64,000 nucleotides of DNA from Microbacterium sp. H1-D42 (GTDB taxonomy: Bacteria; Actinomycetota; Actinomycetes; Actinomycetales; Microbacteriaceae). This document shows, one piece after another, positions 26,327 to 36,755 of the stretch; position 1 is the stretch's first letter; each line of letters starts with the position of its first letter. The translations under genes and the position numbers were made by a program. The stretch spans positions 1,860,001-1,924,000 of the forward strand of contig NZ_CP093342.1 of NCBI RefSeq assembly GCF_022637555.1. The letters run 5' to 3'. The notes beneath the pieces are model-generated. The model saw only the letters and a list, made by a program, of their open reading frames with translations. It was not told where the DNA came from and ran no database searches.

Positions 26327-28247
26327 GGGGTCTCCTGTTCGCTGGCTTCTTCGCTGACGCGCACGACCGGCTGGTCGCGGCGCACCTGGTCGCCGAGCGC
26401 GACCATCAGATGAACGATGCCGTCGTGCGGAGCGAGCACCGGGTGCTCCATCTTCATCGCCTCGATCGACACCAGTGGGGCGCCGGCGCGCACGTGATCG
26501 CCGTCGGCGACGTGCACGGCGACGATGCTGCCCGGCATGGGCGCGCGGCCCTCAGGCTCGCGCGGGCCTGATTCGGGCATCCGATCCGCCAAGCGACGCC
26601 GCATGGCCGCGCGACGCGACAGCGGACGCAGCCGCATCGTGACTCCCCGTTCAGAGACCCAGATCGCGCCGTCGTCATCCCGCGCCGTCACCGCACCTGA
26701 GGGGCTGTCAGCCGGTGCCATGACGACCTCGTCGTCGTCCGTGAGGAACGCCGTGCCGGCCGGGGCGGAGGGTGCCCCGAGCCGCCAGCCGGGCAGCGCC
26801 AGCCAGAGCGGTCCCGCAGCGCCCACTGCAGCGCCGACCGCAGTTGCGGCAGGAATGGATGCGGCTGATGCCAGCAGCCGCTCGGTGGGCTCGGCCGGCG
26901 CCAGCGGCAGCATCGTCTCGATGAGTCCGGTGTCGAGGTCTCCGCTCGCGACGCGCTCGTGCTGACACAGCGCCCGCAGGAACGCGATGTTCGTCTCGAC
27001 GCCCAGCACGACGGTGCGCGCCAGCGCGGCGTCGAGGCGGCGCAGGGCGGTTGCCCTGTCGGGGCCGTACGCGATCACCTTGGCGATCATCGGGTCGTAG
27101 AACCCGCTCACCTCTGAACCGGTCTCGACGGCAGCATCCACACGCACACCCGACGGCGCGTCGAAGCGCAGCACGCGTCCCGTCGACGGCAGGAATCCAC
27201 GTTCCGGCGACTCTGCGTACACACGTGCCTCGATGGCATGCCCCCGCACGGCGGGCGGTGCATCGAGCGCACCCCCGGTGGCGACGTGCAGCTGCAGCGC
27301 GACCAGGTCGAGTCCCGTGACCTCCTCGGTGACAGGGTGCTCGACCTGCAGGCGGGTATTCATCTCGATGAAGAAGATCTCGTCGACAGCATCCGCTTCC
27401 ACGAGGAACTCCACCGTGCCGGCGCCGACGTAGTCCACGCTCTGGGCGGCCGCCACGGCGGCATCCAGCAGGCGTTGTCGCACGGCCTCTGGCAGGTGCG
27501 CGGCCGGCGCCTCTTCGATCACCTTCTGGTGGCGCCGCTGCAGGGTGCACTCGCGCTCGCCGAGCGCGATCACCGTGCCGTGCGCGTCGCCGAAGACTTG
27601 CACCTCGATGTGCCGAGGACGCTGCACGAGACGCTCGAGCACCATTGCGTCATCGCCGAAGGCGGCGGTCGCGATGCGGCGAGCGGTGGTGAGGGCGGAT
27701 GCCAGTTCGTCGCCAGAGCGGACGACCTCCATCCCCTTGCCTCCGCCGCCAGCACTGGGCTTGACCAGCAGGGGGTACCCGACCTCGTCGGCGCGCGCGC
27801 GGATCTGCGCGTCGTCGAGGCCTGCGGCATCGAATCCGGGAACCACGGGAACGCCGTGCTGCGACACGTGGGCGCGGGCGCGCGCCTTGTCGCCCATGAT
27901 CTGCAGCGCGTTCACGTCGGGCCCGATGAAGATCACGCCGGCATCGGCACACGCCTCGGCCAGCGCGACGCTTTCAGACAGGAACCCGTATCCGGGGTGG
28001 ATGGCCTGAGCGCCCGTGTCACGCGCAGCGGCCATGATCGCATCCACCTTCAGATACGACTCCGCGGCCGCAGAAGCGCCGATCCGCACCGCCTCATCGG
28101 CCTCGCGGACGTGGGGTGCGTCGGCGTCGGCGTCGCTGTACACCGCGATGCTGCGGATGCCGAGCTCGCGCAGCGTGCGGATGATCCGGCGGGCGATCTC
28201 GCCGCGGTTGGCGACGAGGACGGTGTGCAGGTCGATGGTCATGTGCA

Positions 28248-28248
<1 letters not shown>
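26323..28248 (-). CDS. acyl-CoA carboxylase alpha subunit (biotin carboxylase + BCCP), probably methylcrotonyl-CoA carboxylase
   Basis: This is a 641-residue biotin carboxylase and carrier protein. The N-terminal domain begins VLVANRGEIARRI. ATP-grasp residues include PSAGGGGKGMEVV near 160, and EMNTRLQVEHPVTE is near 285. The C-terminal biotinyl domain carries EAMKMEHPV, with the biotinylated lysine about 40 residues from the end. Together with the beta subunit it should carboxylate 3-methylcrotonyl-CoA. The start codon is ambiguous: GTG 28251, ATG 28248 and ATG 28242 are all in frame. I chose 28248 because it forms a TGATG junction with the upstream stop. It overlaps the dehydrogenase gene by 4 bases. 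Confidence 0.92.
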
Positions 28249-29801
<1,553 letters not shown>

Positions 29802-29867
29802 CGCGTGTCCTCCTCGACCGTGCGAATCGTCACATTTTCGCTGAATGCTGATATTTCGCGTCAGATT

Positions 29868-29885
29868 GGTTAGTCTTCACTAACC
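29868..29885. promoter_or_regulatory. operator 1 for the divergent TetR regulator (inferred)
   Basis: This is a perfect 18-bp palindrome, GGTTAGT-CTTC-ACTAACC. It has the form GGTTA-N8-TAACC, identical in frame and spacing to a second site 28 bases downstream. It sits where the carboxylase-beta promoter would be expected. Binding by the adjacent TetR protein is inferred from position. Confidence 0.75.
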
Positions 29886-29895
29886 CGACAGTTCA

Positions 29896-29913
29896 GGTTA
29901 GCGAGGATTAACC
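29896..29913. promoter_or_regulatory. operator 2 for the divergent TetR regulator (inferred)
   Basis: This is a second 18-bp GGTTA-N8-TAACC palindrome with centre GCGAGGAT. It ends 3 bases before the tetR start codon and contains the gene's GCGAGG ribosome-binding site, so occupancy would block the regulator's own expression. Confidence 0.7.
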
Positions 29914-29916
29914 GAA

Positions 29917-30513
29917 ATGACAACGCCCGTCACGGCTCGTGACAGAGCGAAGGCCCAGCGCACTGATGCGATCCTCAGTGCATCCGCACGCCTCTTCGCC
30001 GCGCGCGGATACTCCGGAGCGAGCTTGGAGGACATCGGGGCCGCCGTCGGCATCTCGGGTCCCGCCGTCTACCGCCATTTCGCAGGCAAGCAGGCGCTGC
30101 TCGCCGCTCTGCTCGTGGGCGTGAGCGAACGGCTGGTCGCCGGTGGCGACGCGGTGTCGGCGGCCGCTGGCTCACCGCTGGAGCGCATGCGTGCCCTGGT
30201 CGACTTCCACGTCGACTTCGCGCTCGGCAACGCTGATGTGATCCGGGTGCAGGACCGCGACATCGCACACCTCTCCCCCGAGTCGCGCGCCGACGTGCGT
30301 CAGCTGCAGCGCACCTACATCGAACTGTGGATCGACGGGCTGAGCGGGATCGTCAACGCCAACCGTGACGAACTCCGCCTGCGCGTGCAGGCCTGCTTCG
30401 GGCTGCTGAACTCCACCCCGCACAGCACCAGCACGGCGCTGCGCTCACGCACCGGCACCGCCCCGCTGCTGGCGGGCATGGCGCTGTCCGCTCTGCTCGC
30501 CGGCGCCGAGTGA
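29917..30513 (+). CDS. TetR family regulator of the leucine/isovalerate operon
   Basis: This 198-residue repressor has an N-terminal TetR helix-turn-helix (about residues 12-58) including LFAARGYSGASLEDIGAAVG and SGPAVYRHFAGKQALLAALL. The C-terminal ligand-binding region is less conserved. It is transcribed away from the carboxylase-dehydrogenase-maoC-citE operon across a 115-base gap holding two matching operators. By analogy with similar loci, a branched acyl-CoA such as isovaleryl- or methylcrotonyl-CoA may be the inducer; that is inference. The gene probably autoregulates, since one operator covers its ribosome-binding site. Confidence 0.9.
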   Translation: MTTPVTARDRAKAQRTDAILSASARLFAARGYSGASLEDIGAAVGISGPAVYRHFAGKQALLAALLVGVSERLVAGGDAVSAAAGSPLERMRALVDFHVDFALGNADVIRVQDRDIAHLSPESRADVRQLQRTYIELWIDGLSGIVNANRDELRLRVQACFGLLNSTPHSTSTALRSRTGTAPLLAGMALSALLAGAE

Positions 30514-30516
30514 CCA

Positions 30517-30551
30517 GCGGCTGAGCGCGGTTCTCACCTCAGCTCAGCCGC
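30517..30551. terminator. intrinsic terminator between tetR and the bkd operon
   Basis: A perfect 10-bp inverted repeat, GCGGCTGAGC and GCTCAGCCGC, encloses a 15-base loop. It lies between two convergent transcripts, 3 bases after the tetR stop. No T-tract follows. Confidence 0.7.
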
Positions 30552-30565
30552 CGGCATCGACTCTC

Positions 30566-31966
30566 TCAGAACAGCATCGCGCGACCCGGCTGCTCGAGCA
30601 GGTCTGCGACGTCCTTCAGGAACCGCGATCCCTCAGCACCGTCGACGAGACGGTGGTCGAACGACACGCTCAGCGTCATCATCTGCCGCAGCGCGATCTC
30701 GCCCTTGTACTCCCACGGCTGGCGTCGCACGGCACCGACGGCGAGGATGCCCGATTGCCCAGGAGGCAGGATCGGGGTGCCCGCATCGATGCCGAAGACG
30801 CCGATGTTCGTGATCGAGAACGTTCCGCCGGCGAGCTCAGCCGGGCTGGTCTTGCCCGACCGCGCGGTCTGCGTGAGCTGTGTCAGTGCGTCAGCCATGC
30901 CGGTCAGAGAGAGCCGCTCGGCGTCGCGGATGATCGGCACGATCAGTCCGCGATCCGTGGCGGCAGCGATGCCGAGATCCACGTAGTGGTTCTCGATGAT
31001 CTCACCGGCAGCCTCATCCCATGTGGCGTTCAGCGAGGGGTTGCGGCCGAGCGCGAGACAGACGGCCTTGGCCACGAGCACGAGCGGACCGATGCGATGA
31101 TCGGCCAGCGTCCGGTCGGCCTTCAGCTGCTCGATCAGCTCCATGGTCGCGGTGACGTCGACGGTGTGGAACGTGGTGACGTGCGGCGCGGTGAAGGCAC
31201 TGCGCACCATGGCCTGCGCGGTGTGCTTGCGCACGCCCTTGACGGGTATGCGGGTCTGGGCCCGCTCGCCGGCTGTGGTGGCCGGCACTGTCGACGGCAC
31301 CGCCGGCGCTGTCGTCGGCACCGTGATCTCGGATGCTGTCGTGCCCGCGTCAGGCGCACCGAGCCGATCTGCGTACTCATCGACGTCGGCGCGAGTGATG
31401 AGGCGGTCACCGACCTGTGCCGCCACCAGCACGAGGTCGACTCCCCTGCGCTTCGCGTGCGCTCGCACTGGAGGCGTGGACCGCGGGCGCTCGCCGAGTC
31501 GCGGCTCCGCTGCGGCAGGCGGCAGCGCGTCATGCGGTGCTGCTTCGATCACGGCGGCGTCTGCGGCTGCAGCGGATGCCGCGCTCGCGGCGCTTCGACG
31601 CGCGCGGCGCGCCGGCCGACCGCCGGATGACGGTGCGGCTCCGTAGCCGACCAGGTTCGGCTGAGCCTTCTCCTCAGCATCCGACGACTGCTCCGCACTT
31701 GCGGGAGTGGCGGAGTCCGGCTCGGCGCCGGCCACCTCGAATGCGATCAGCGGTGCACCGACCGCGATGGTCTCACCGGCGTCCGCGTGCAGAGAGGCGA
31801 CAGTGCCCTCGTATGGCGACGGCAACTCGACAACGGCCTTGGCGGTCTCGACCTCGGCGAGCGTCTGATTCAGCGCGACGGTGTCGCCTGGCTGCACGAG
31901 CCACTGCACCACCTCGGCCTCGGTCAGGCCCTCACCCAGGTCCGGAAGTCGGAATTCTGCGATCAA
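30566..31966 (-). CDS. bkdC: branched-chain 2-oxoacid dehydrogenase E2 (dihydrolipoyl acyltransferase)
   Basis: This 466-residue protein has the E2 layout. An N-terminal lipoyl domain (residues about 3-78) carries the lipoylated lysine in EVETAKAVVELP. An alanine/proline-rich linker follows, then a peripheral subunit-binding domain near 165-205 (VRAHAKRRGVDLVLVAAQ). The C-terminal catalytic acyltransferase domain contains the active-site SFDHRLVDGAEGSRFL. Having a single lipoyl domain suits the branched-chain complex. It overlaps the E1-beta gene by 4 bases. No E3 (dihydrolipoamide dehydrogenase) gene is in the cluster, so E3 must come from elsewhere. Confidence 0.92.
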   Translation of the reverse strand: MIAEFRLPDLGEGLTEAEVVQWLVQPGDTVALNQTLAEVETAKAVVELPSPYEGTVASLHADAGETIAVGAPLIAFEVAGAEPDSATPASAEQSSDAEEKAQPNLVGYGAAPSSGGRPARRARRSAASAASAAAADAAVIEAAPHDALPPAAAEPRLGERPRSTPPVRAHAKRRGVDLVLVAAQVGDRLITRADVDEYADRLGAPDAGTTASEITVPTTAPAVPSTVPATTAGERAQTRIPVKGVRKHTAQAMVRSAFTAPHVTTFHTVDVTATMELIEQLKADRTLADHRIGPLVLVAKAVCLALGRNPSLNATWDEAAGEIIENHYVDLGIAAATDRGLIVPIIRDAERLSLTGMADALTQLTQTARSGKTSPAELAGGTFSITNIGVFGIDAGTPILPPGQSGILAVGAVRRQPWEYKGEIALRQMMTLSVSFDHRLVDGAEGSRFLKDVADLLEQPGRAMLF

Positions 31967-32991
31967 CGCTCTGCTCCCTTCGCGTCGGCTGCTCCGCTGA
32001 GGCTGTTCGGGCGATCCATCACCCGATCGACGGCGTCGAGGAGCCGGTCGAGATCCGGCAGGTGGAACTTCTCCAGCTTCGCCGGCGGGTACGGGATGTC
32101 GTGTCCGGTGACGCGCACCGGAGCCGCCTCGAGGTATTCGAAGCAGAACTCGGTGATGCTGGCGATGACCTCGGCGGCCACTCCGGCCTCACGGGATGCC
32201 TCGTGTGCGACGACGACACGTCCAGTGCGACGCACGGATGCGGAGACCGTCTCGTAGTCCACCGGGGACAGTGAGCGCAGGTCGATGACCTCGAGCGAGA
32301 TGCCCTCGTCCTCGGCGGCCGCGGCGGCATCGAGCGCCGTGCGCACCATCGCGCCGTAGGTGATGATCGTGGCATCCGATCCCTGCCGCACGACGCGCGC
32401 CAAGCCCATCGGCGGGGCGTCGGCGAGCGGCGCCTCGAGGTCGACTTCGCCCTTGTGGTGGTAGAGCCGCTTCGGCTCGAAGAAGATCACCGGATCGTCG
32501 CTGGCGATGGCCTGCTGCAGGCAGCGGTAGGCGTCCTGCGGGTCGGAGACGGCGATCACACGCAGGCCGGCGGTGTGCACGAAATAGGCCTCGTTGGATT
32601 CGGAGTGGTGCTCGGCCGCGCCGATGCCGCCTGCCCAGGGCACCCGGATCGTGATGGGCATCTTCACGCGCCCCTGGGTGCGGTAGTGCAGCTTCGCGAC
32701 CTGCGAGACGATCTGGTCGAACGCCGGGTAGATGAACCCGTCGAACTGGATCTCGACGACCGGCCGGTAGCCGCGGAAGGCGAGCCCGACGGCGGTGCCG
32801 ACGATCCCTGATTCCGCGAGCGGCGTGTCGATCACGCGCTTCGCGCCGAACTCGTCCTGCAGCCCATCGGTGATGCGGAAGACTCCGCCGAGCGCGCCGA
32901 TGTCCTCGCCCATCAGCACGACCTTGTCATCGTCGCGCATTGCCTGCCGAAGGCCGGCATTGAGCGCCTTGCCCATCGTCATCTGCACCAT
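31963..32991 (-). CDS. bkdB: branched-chain 2-oxoacid dehydrogenase E1 beta subunit
   Basis: This 342-residue transketolase-like protein carries the E1-beta features VLMGEDIGALGGVFRIT near residue 26, FDTPLAESGIVGTAVGLA-type substrate-channel residues and VVEIQFDGFIYPAFDQIVSQ near 80-99. The C-terminal domain includes RVVVAHEASREAGVAAEV. It pairs with the E1-alpha subunit to decarboxylate branched 2-oxoacids from leucine, isoleucine and valine. Only 1 base separates it from the E1-alpha stop, and it overlaps E2 by 4 bases. Confidence 0.93.
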   Translation of the reverse strand: MVQMTMGKALNAGLRQAMRDDDKVVLMGEDIGALGGVFRITDGLQDEFGAKRVIDTPLAESGIVGTAVGLAFRGYRPVVEIQFDGFIYPAFDQIVSQVAKLHYRTQGRVKMPITIRVPWAGGIGAAEHHSESNEAYFVHTAGLRVIAVSDPQDAYRCLQQAIASDDPVIFFEPKRLYHHKGEVDLEAPLADAPPMGLARVVRQGSDATIITYGAMVRTALDAAAAAEDEGISLEVIDLRSLSPVDYETVSASVRRTGRVVVAHEASREAGVAAEVIASITEFCFEYLEAAPVRVTGHDIPYPPAKLEKFHLPDLDRLLDAVDRVMDRPNSLSGAADAKGAER

Positions 32992-32992
32992 G

Positions 32993-34105
32993 TCACGCCT
33001 CCTCGTAGGTCGAGAGGTAAGCGGCGTACTCGTCGCGCTCGCGCTCGAGCCCGGAGTGCGGCTCGGCGTACACGCCGTCGAACACAGCGATCGCCGGGCG
33101 CGTCACCATGCCGATGCAGGCCGCGCGCATCTCGCGCGCCGTGGCGTCGGCCTCGGCCTGGACGGCGTCGAGGTGCTCCTGCGGGAGCTCCCCCGCCGAC
33201 TGCAGGTACGCCTCGAGGCGCGAGATCGGGTCGCGCTCACGCCACTTCGCAAGCTCCGCGTCGTCGCGGTAGCGCTTCGGGTCGTCTGCGGTGGTGTGCG
33301 GGCCCATGCGGTAGGTGACCATCTCGAGGTACGCGGGCCCTTTGCCCGAGCGGGCGTGATCGAGCGCCCAGCGCATCGCTGCGAGCGAGGCGAGCACGTC
33401 GTTGCCGTCGACGCGCATGCTGGGGATGCCGAAGCCGGGCGCACGGCCGGCGAGCGGATACTGCGACTGCAGGCCGACTGGCTCCGAGATCGCCCAGTGG
33501 TTGTTCTGGCAGACGAAGACGACCGGTGTGCGGTAGGACGAGGCGAAGACCATGGCCTCGTTGACGTCTCCCTGGCTGGTGGCGCCGTCGCCGAAGTAGG
33601 CGACGGCCACCTCATCTGCCTCGTCGTGCAGGATGCCGAGGCCGTAGCCGACGGCGTGCAGTGTCTGGGCGCCGATGATGATCTGCAGCGGCGCGATGCG
33701 CAGCACGTCAGGGTCGTACGCAGCGCCCTCTTCACCACGCCACATGCGGGCGTAGTCGCCTGGCGCGGCGCCGCGGGCGTACATCACTCCGGTCTCGCGG
33801 TAGCTGGGGAAGACGTAGTCGCGGGCGGCCAGCGCGCGGGCGGTGCCGATCTGGGCGGCCTCCTGCCCATTGCAGGGGGCCCAGAGGCCCAACTGGCCCT
33901 GACGCTGCAGAGCGACGCCCTCGGCGTCGATGCGACGCACGACGACCATGTCGCGATGCAGGTCGCGCAGCATCTGGAAATTGATGTCCTGGATGTAGCG
34001 ATCCAACTGTGGATTCGCGACCCTGGTGCCATCGGGCGCGATGACGCGCTCAGTGAGCTCGAGATCGTTCTCGGTGTCGACGATCGGGGTGGTGTGCGGT
34101 GACAT
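32993..34105 (-). CDS. bkdA: branched-chain 2-oxoacid dehydrogenase E1 alpha subunit
   Basis: This 370-residue subunit binds thiamine diphosphate. The TPP motif starts YFGDGATSQGDVNEAM near residue 185 and closes near FVCQNNHWAIS, with the conserved histidine and serine loop GPHTTADDP near 280. The start was placed at MSPHTTPIV, which has GGAGGA about 7 bases upstream; an earlier in-frame GTG lies 13 codons upstream with no such site. It is first in the bkdABC operon and divergent from an Lrp-family regulator, the usual partner of bkd operons. Confidence 0.93.
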   Translation of the reverse strand: MSPHTTPIVDTENDLELTERVIAPDGTRVANPQLDRYIQDINFQMLRDLHRDMVVVRRIDAEGVALQRQGQLGLWAPCNGQEAAQIGTARALAARDYVFPSYRETGVMYARGAAPGDYARMWRGEEGAAYDPDVLRIAPLQIIIGAQTLHAVGYGLGILHDEADEVAVAYFGDGATSQGDVNEAMVFASSYRTPVVFVCQNNHWAISEPVGLQSQYPLAGRAPGFGIPSMRVDGNDVLASLAAMRWALDHARSGKGPAYLEMVTYRMGPHTTADDPKRYRDDAELAKWRERDPISRLEAYLQSAGELPQEHLDAVQAEADATAREMRAACIGMVTRPAIAVFDGVYAEPHSGLERERDEYAAYLSTYEEA

Positions 34106-34200
34106 CGGCGTCCTCCAGACGTGCGGCCCTTGTGGGGCATTCACGGCGGTCCCGACGGCTTAGTCGGGCCTCTCTGAAGCGTACGTCGACATGACACGAC

Positions 34201-34227
34201 GCTCAAGCATGTGCACGGTGGTTGAGC
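34201..34227. promoter_or_regulatory. inverted repeat in the bkd/lrp intergenic region (possible Lrp site)
   Basis: GCTCAA and TTGAGC, 15 bases apart, form an inverted repeat, and CATGTGCAC / GCATGTTGC add partial direct repetition. A second short palindrome, TGCCC-N6-GGGCA, follows at 34232-34247. The position between divergent bkdA and lrp promoters fits a control site. The assignment to Lrp is inference. Confidence 0.45.
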
Positions 34228-34273
34228 ATGTTGCCCATTTCGGGGCACCATCGCCCTGATATCGTGTGGCACT

Positions 34274-34747
34274 ATGCCTGCTCTTGATCGTGTGGACCTC
34301 GAACTGCTCACCGTCCTCTCGGAGGATCCGCGCACCACAGTCGTCGCTCTCGCAGAGCGGCTGCGACTGTCGCGCAACACCATCCAGGCGCGGATGGCGC
34401 GACTGGACCAGACCGGCGTGTTCGAATCGTACGAGCGGTCCTTCTCGATGGAGGTGCTCGGCTTCCCGCTACAGGCGTTCATCAGCATCGGCGTGCGGCA
34501 GACCGAGCTCCCCCGGATCATCGCCGAACTCGCGCGGGTGCCGGAGATCGTGCAGGCGCACGGCCTGAGCGGATCCATCGACCTGCTGGCGCGGGTCGCC
34601 TGCCGCGACGCGCGTCACCTGTTCGACACCGACGCCAGGATCCTCTCGATCGAGGGCGTGGAGCGCACCGAGACATCGCTGGCGATGGGCGAGGTGATCC
34701 CGTTCCGCGTCGCCGGGCTCATCGGGATGGCGCGACGGGAAGCCTGA
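34274..34747 (+). CDS. Lrp/AsnC family transcriptional regulator (probable BkdR)
   Basis: This 157-residue protein is a full-length Lrp/AsnC regulator. The N-terminal winged helix (about residues 4-60) has LLTVLSEDPRTTVVALAERL and RLSRNTIQARMARL as the recognition helices. A C-terminal RAM (ligand-binding) domain follows, around residues 70-145. It is divergent from bkdABC, which points to control of the dehydrogenase in response to branched-chain amino acids. Its 3' end overlaps the convergent alpha/beta hydrolase gene by 29 bases. Confidence 0.9.
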   Translation: MPALDRVDLELLTVLSEDPRTTVVALAERLRLSRNTIQARMARLDQTGVFESYERSFSMEVLGFPLQAFISIGVRQTELPRIIAELARVPEIVQAHGLSGSIDLLARVACRDARHLFDTDARILSIEGVERTETSLAMGEVIPFRVAGLIGMARREA

Positions 34748-35627
34748 GGAAACGGCGGATGGCGCCGGCCGCTTCGGCGGGCGCCTCGTAGTGGATGAGG
34801 TGGCCGACGCCGGCGATCTCGACCAGCTCAGCGTCCGGGAACATCGCGGCGAGCGTGCGCTCCCCCTCGATCGGTGTGATCTGGTCGCGCTGTGCGGCGA
34901 TGAGCAGGGTCGGCACATCGATGACGCCGGCGAACGCCCGCACGTCGTGCGAGACGCTCGTGACGAAGGCGTCATGCAGCACGTCACGGTCGGCGAAGCG
35001 CGAGAAGTACGTATCGTGCTGGTCGTGGATGAACCGCCGCAGCGCTGGATCGGATGCTGTCACCATGGCGAGACTGGCGACGCGGACGATCAGCGGACTG
35101 CGCAGCAGCTCGGTGCCGAGCTTCTCGGGAAGCCGCGCTCCCATCGAGTAGTAGAACACCGCGAGGCGTGTGAGCAGCCCCTTTGGCCCCTCCAGCGCGG
35201 GGGCGCCGATCGGGTTGATGAGGATCAGCTGCGGGGTCTCGAGCCCGCCTGCCACCGCGGCTGAGGTGACGATCGACCCGAAGGAGTGGCCAAGGATGAT
35301 CGCGCCCGGTGCGACCTCGCGCGCGAATTCGCACAGCCAGCCGGCGTAGAGCCCGAGATCGTGCTCGCGCCCTGGAATCGGCGGCGTCCCACCGAAGCCG
35401 GGCAGATCCGGTGAGATGATCCGCACGCCGGGCAGGTAGGCGACGATCGGCTCGAGTCCGTGGTGCTCCCCGCGGAAGCCATGCACCGCGACGACCGTCG
35501 GCACGCCGGGCACATCGATCGGCGGTCCGTACACCCAGTACGCGGTCATCGAGTCGAGCACCTGCACCTCGTGTCGCTCGACGGGGATCTCACCGAGTCG
35601 GGCGGCGTACGGGGATTCGACGGACAT
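34719..35627 (-). CDS. alpha/beta fold hydrolase
   Basis: This 302-residue protein has the alpha/beta hydrolase core. The oxyanion-hole region is VVAVHGFRGEHHG near 50-62, the nucleophile elbow GHSFGS near 125, an acid near DVPTLLIAAQRD and the catalytic histidine in GVGHLIHYEAP. The start at MSVESPYAARLG was chosen because the domain starts there; codons upstream would extend into the next gene's promoter. The substrate is unknown. Its 3' end overlaps the Lrp gene on the other strand. Confidence 0.88.
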   Translation of the reverse strand: MSVESPYAARLGEIPVERHEVQVLDSMTAYWVYGPPIDVPGVPTVVAVHGFRGEHHGLEPIVAYLPGVRIISPDLPGFGGTPPIPGREHDLGLYAGWLCEFAREVAPGAIILGHSFGSIVTSAAVAGGLETPQLILINPIGAPALEGPKGLLTRLAVFYYSMGARLPEKLGTELLRSPLIVRVASLAMVTASDPALRRFIHDQHDTYFSRFADRDVLHDAFVTSVSHDVRAFAGVIDVPTLLIAAQRDQITPIEGERTLAAMFPDAELVEIAGVGHLIHYEAPAEAAGAIRRFLRLPVAPSR

Positions 35628-35709
35628 GCGCACGAGTCTACGGGACGCAATGTCGGTGGCCGTCCTTATGTTCGAAGAAAGGTCATCCGAAGCATCGGAA
35701 GGAGAATCC

Positions 35710-35973
35710 ATGCGCACCTACACAGACAGCCTCCCCGCCCTGCAGTGGGAGACGCCTCGGCTGCGTTCGCGCGTCGAGCACCTGGAGCGAGCCGGCGATC
35801 ACCTGTGGCGTGTCCTCGACGCAGGCGGCAGCATCCGCGGCCACCTGCGTGTCATCGCCGACCCGCTCGGCGTGCGCTACCGCGCAGAGCGCCTGCACCT
35901 GGCATCCAGCGCCTTCCGCCTCGTCGGCGAGTTCTGGGATGCCGACGACGCCGTCGCCGCACTTCGATTCTGA
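35710..35973 (+). CDS. small conserved-looking protein of unknown function
   Basis: This 87-residue protein is not one I recognise. It is soluble and mixed in composition, with arginine and leucine repeats (RLRSRVEHLERAGDHLWRVL) suggesting alpha and beta elements, and with no signal peptide or membrane helix. The start is supported by GAAGGAGA 6-8 bases upstream; an in-frame ATG 28 codons earlier lacks a site and overlaps the divergent hydrolase. Its stop is 2 bases from the tRNA-Arg gene on the opposite strand. Codon use matches its neighbours, so I take it as real. Confidence 0.7.
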   Translation: MRTYTDSLPALQWETPRLRSRVEHLERAGDHLWRVLDAGGSIRGHLRVIADPLGVRYRAERLHLASSAFRLVGEFWDADDAVAALRF

Positions 35974-35975
35974 AG

Positions 35976-36047
35976 TGCCCCCTGCAGGAATCGAACCTGC
36001 GACCAACGGATTAGAAAGCCGATGCTCTTCCTCTGAGCTAAGGAGGC
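35976..36047 (-). tRNA. tRNA-Arg (anticodon TCT)
   Basis: The acceptor stem GCCTCCT pairs with AGGGGGC (one G-U), the D-arm GCTC/GAGC and T-arm GCAGG/CCTGC are perfect, and the loop TTTCTAA holds the anticodon at 36013-36015. The anticodon stem as I fold it, TCGGC/TCCGT, has only three Watson-Crick pairs flanked by U-U and C-U mismatches. The discriminator is A and CCA is not encoded. It should read AGA, a rare codon in this GC-rich genome. Confidence 0.85.
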
Positions 36048-36093
36048 GGAACCTCCAGATTACCGTGTCGGAACCCGCCGATAGGATCTAGGA

Positions 36094-36720
36094 ATGGTTT
36101 CTGCGTCTGAGAACGATCGACTCGTCTGGATCGACTGCGAGATGACGGGACTCGACCTCGCGATCGACGAGCTGTGCGAGATCGCCGTCGTCGTCACCGA
36201 CTTCGAGCTTCGACCGCTCGACGAAGGATTCCAGGTCGTGATCAAGCCGAGCGATGCTGCGCTCGCGAACATGGGTGACTTCGTCACGAACATGCACCGC
36301 ACGTCGGGACTGATCGAAGAGATTCCGAACGGCGTGACTCTGGCCGAGGCCGAGGCGCAGACGCTCGATTACATCAAGCGGTTCGTGCCGCTGGAGCGCA
36401 AGGCACCGCTCGCCGGCAACACGATCGGCACCGACCGGATGTTCCTCGCCAAGTACATGCCGCAGGTCGACCAGTACCTGCATTACCGCAACGTCGATGT
36501 GTCCAGCGTGAAGGAGCTCTCGCGCCGCTGGTACCCGCGGGTGTTCTTCCAGGCACCCGAGAAGAACGGCGGGCACCGCGCCCTGGCAGACATCCTGGAA
36601 TCCATCCGCGAACTGCACTACTACCGCGAGGCCGTGTTCGTTCCTGAACCGGGACCGTCGTCCGACGACGCCAAGGAGATCGCTGCTCGCACGGTGTCAT
36701 CGTTCGCCTCGAACATGTAA
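36094..36720 (+). CDS. orn: oligoribonuclease
   Basis: This 208-residue DEDDh exonuclease degrades di- to short oligoribonucleotides and the dinucleotide pGpG. Motif I is VWIDCEMTGLD near residues 9-19, motif II includes GNTIGTDRMFL near 110-120, and motif III is HRALADILESI with the catalytic histidine near 155. It is of normal length with an alanine-rich C-terminal tail. It starts with ATG and is followed 35 bases later by tRNA-His. Confidence 0.96.
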   Translation: MVSASENDRLVWIDCEMTGLDLAIDELCEIAVVVTDFELRPLDEGFQVVIKPSDAALANMGDFVTNMHRTSGLIEEIPNGVTLAEAEAQTLDYIKRFVPLERKAPLAGNTIGTDRMFLAKYMPQVDQYLHYRNVDVSSVKELSRRWYPRVFFQAPEKNGGHRALADILESIRELHYYREAVFVPEPGPSSDDAKEIAARTVSSFASNM

Positions 36721-36755
36721 TAGACTCGTTGAGTTGCCTGCTCCGGTAGGCGCAT

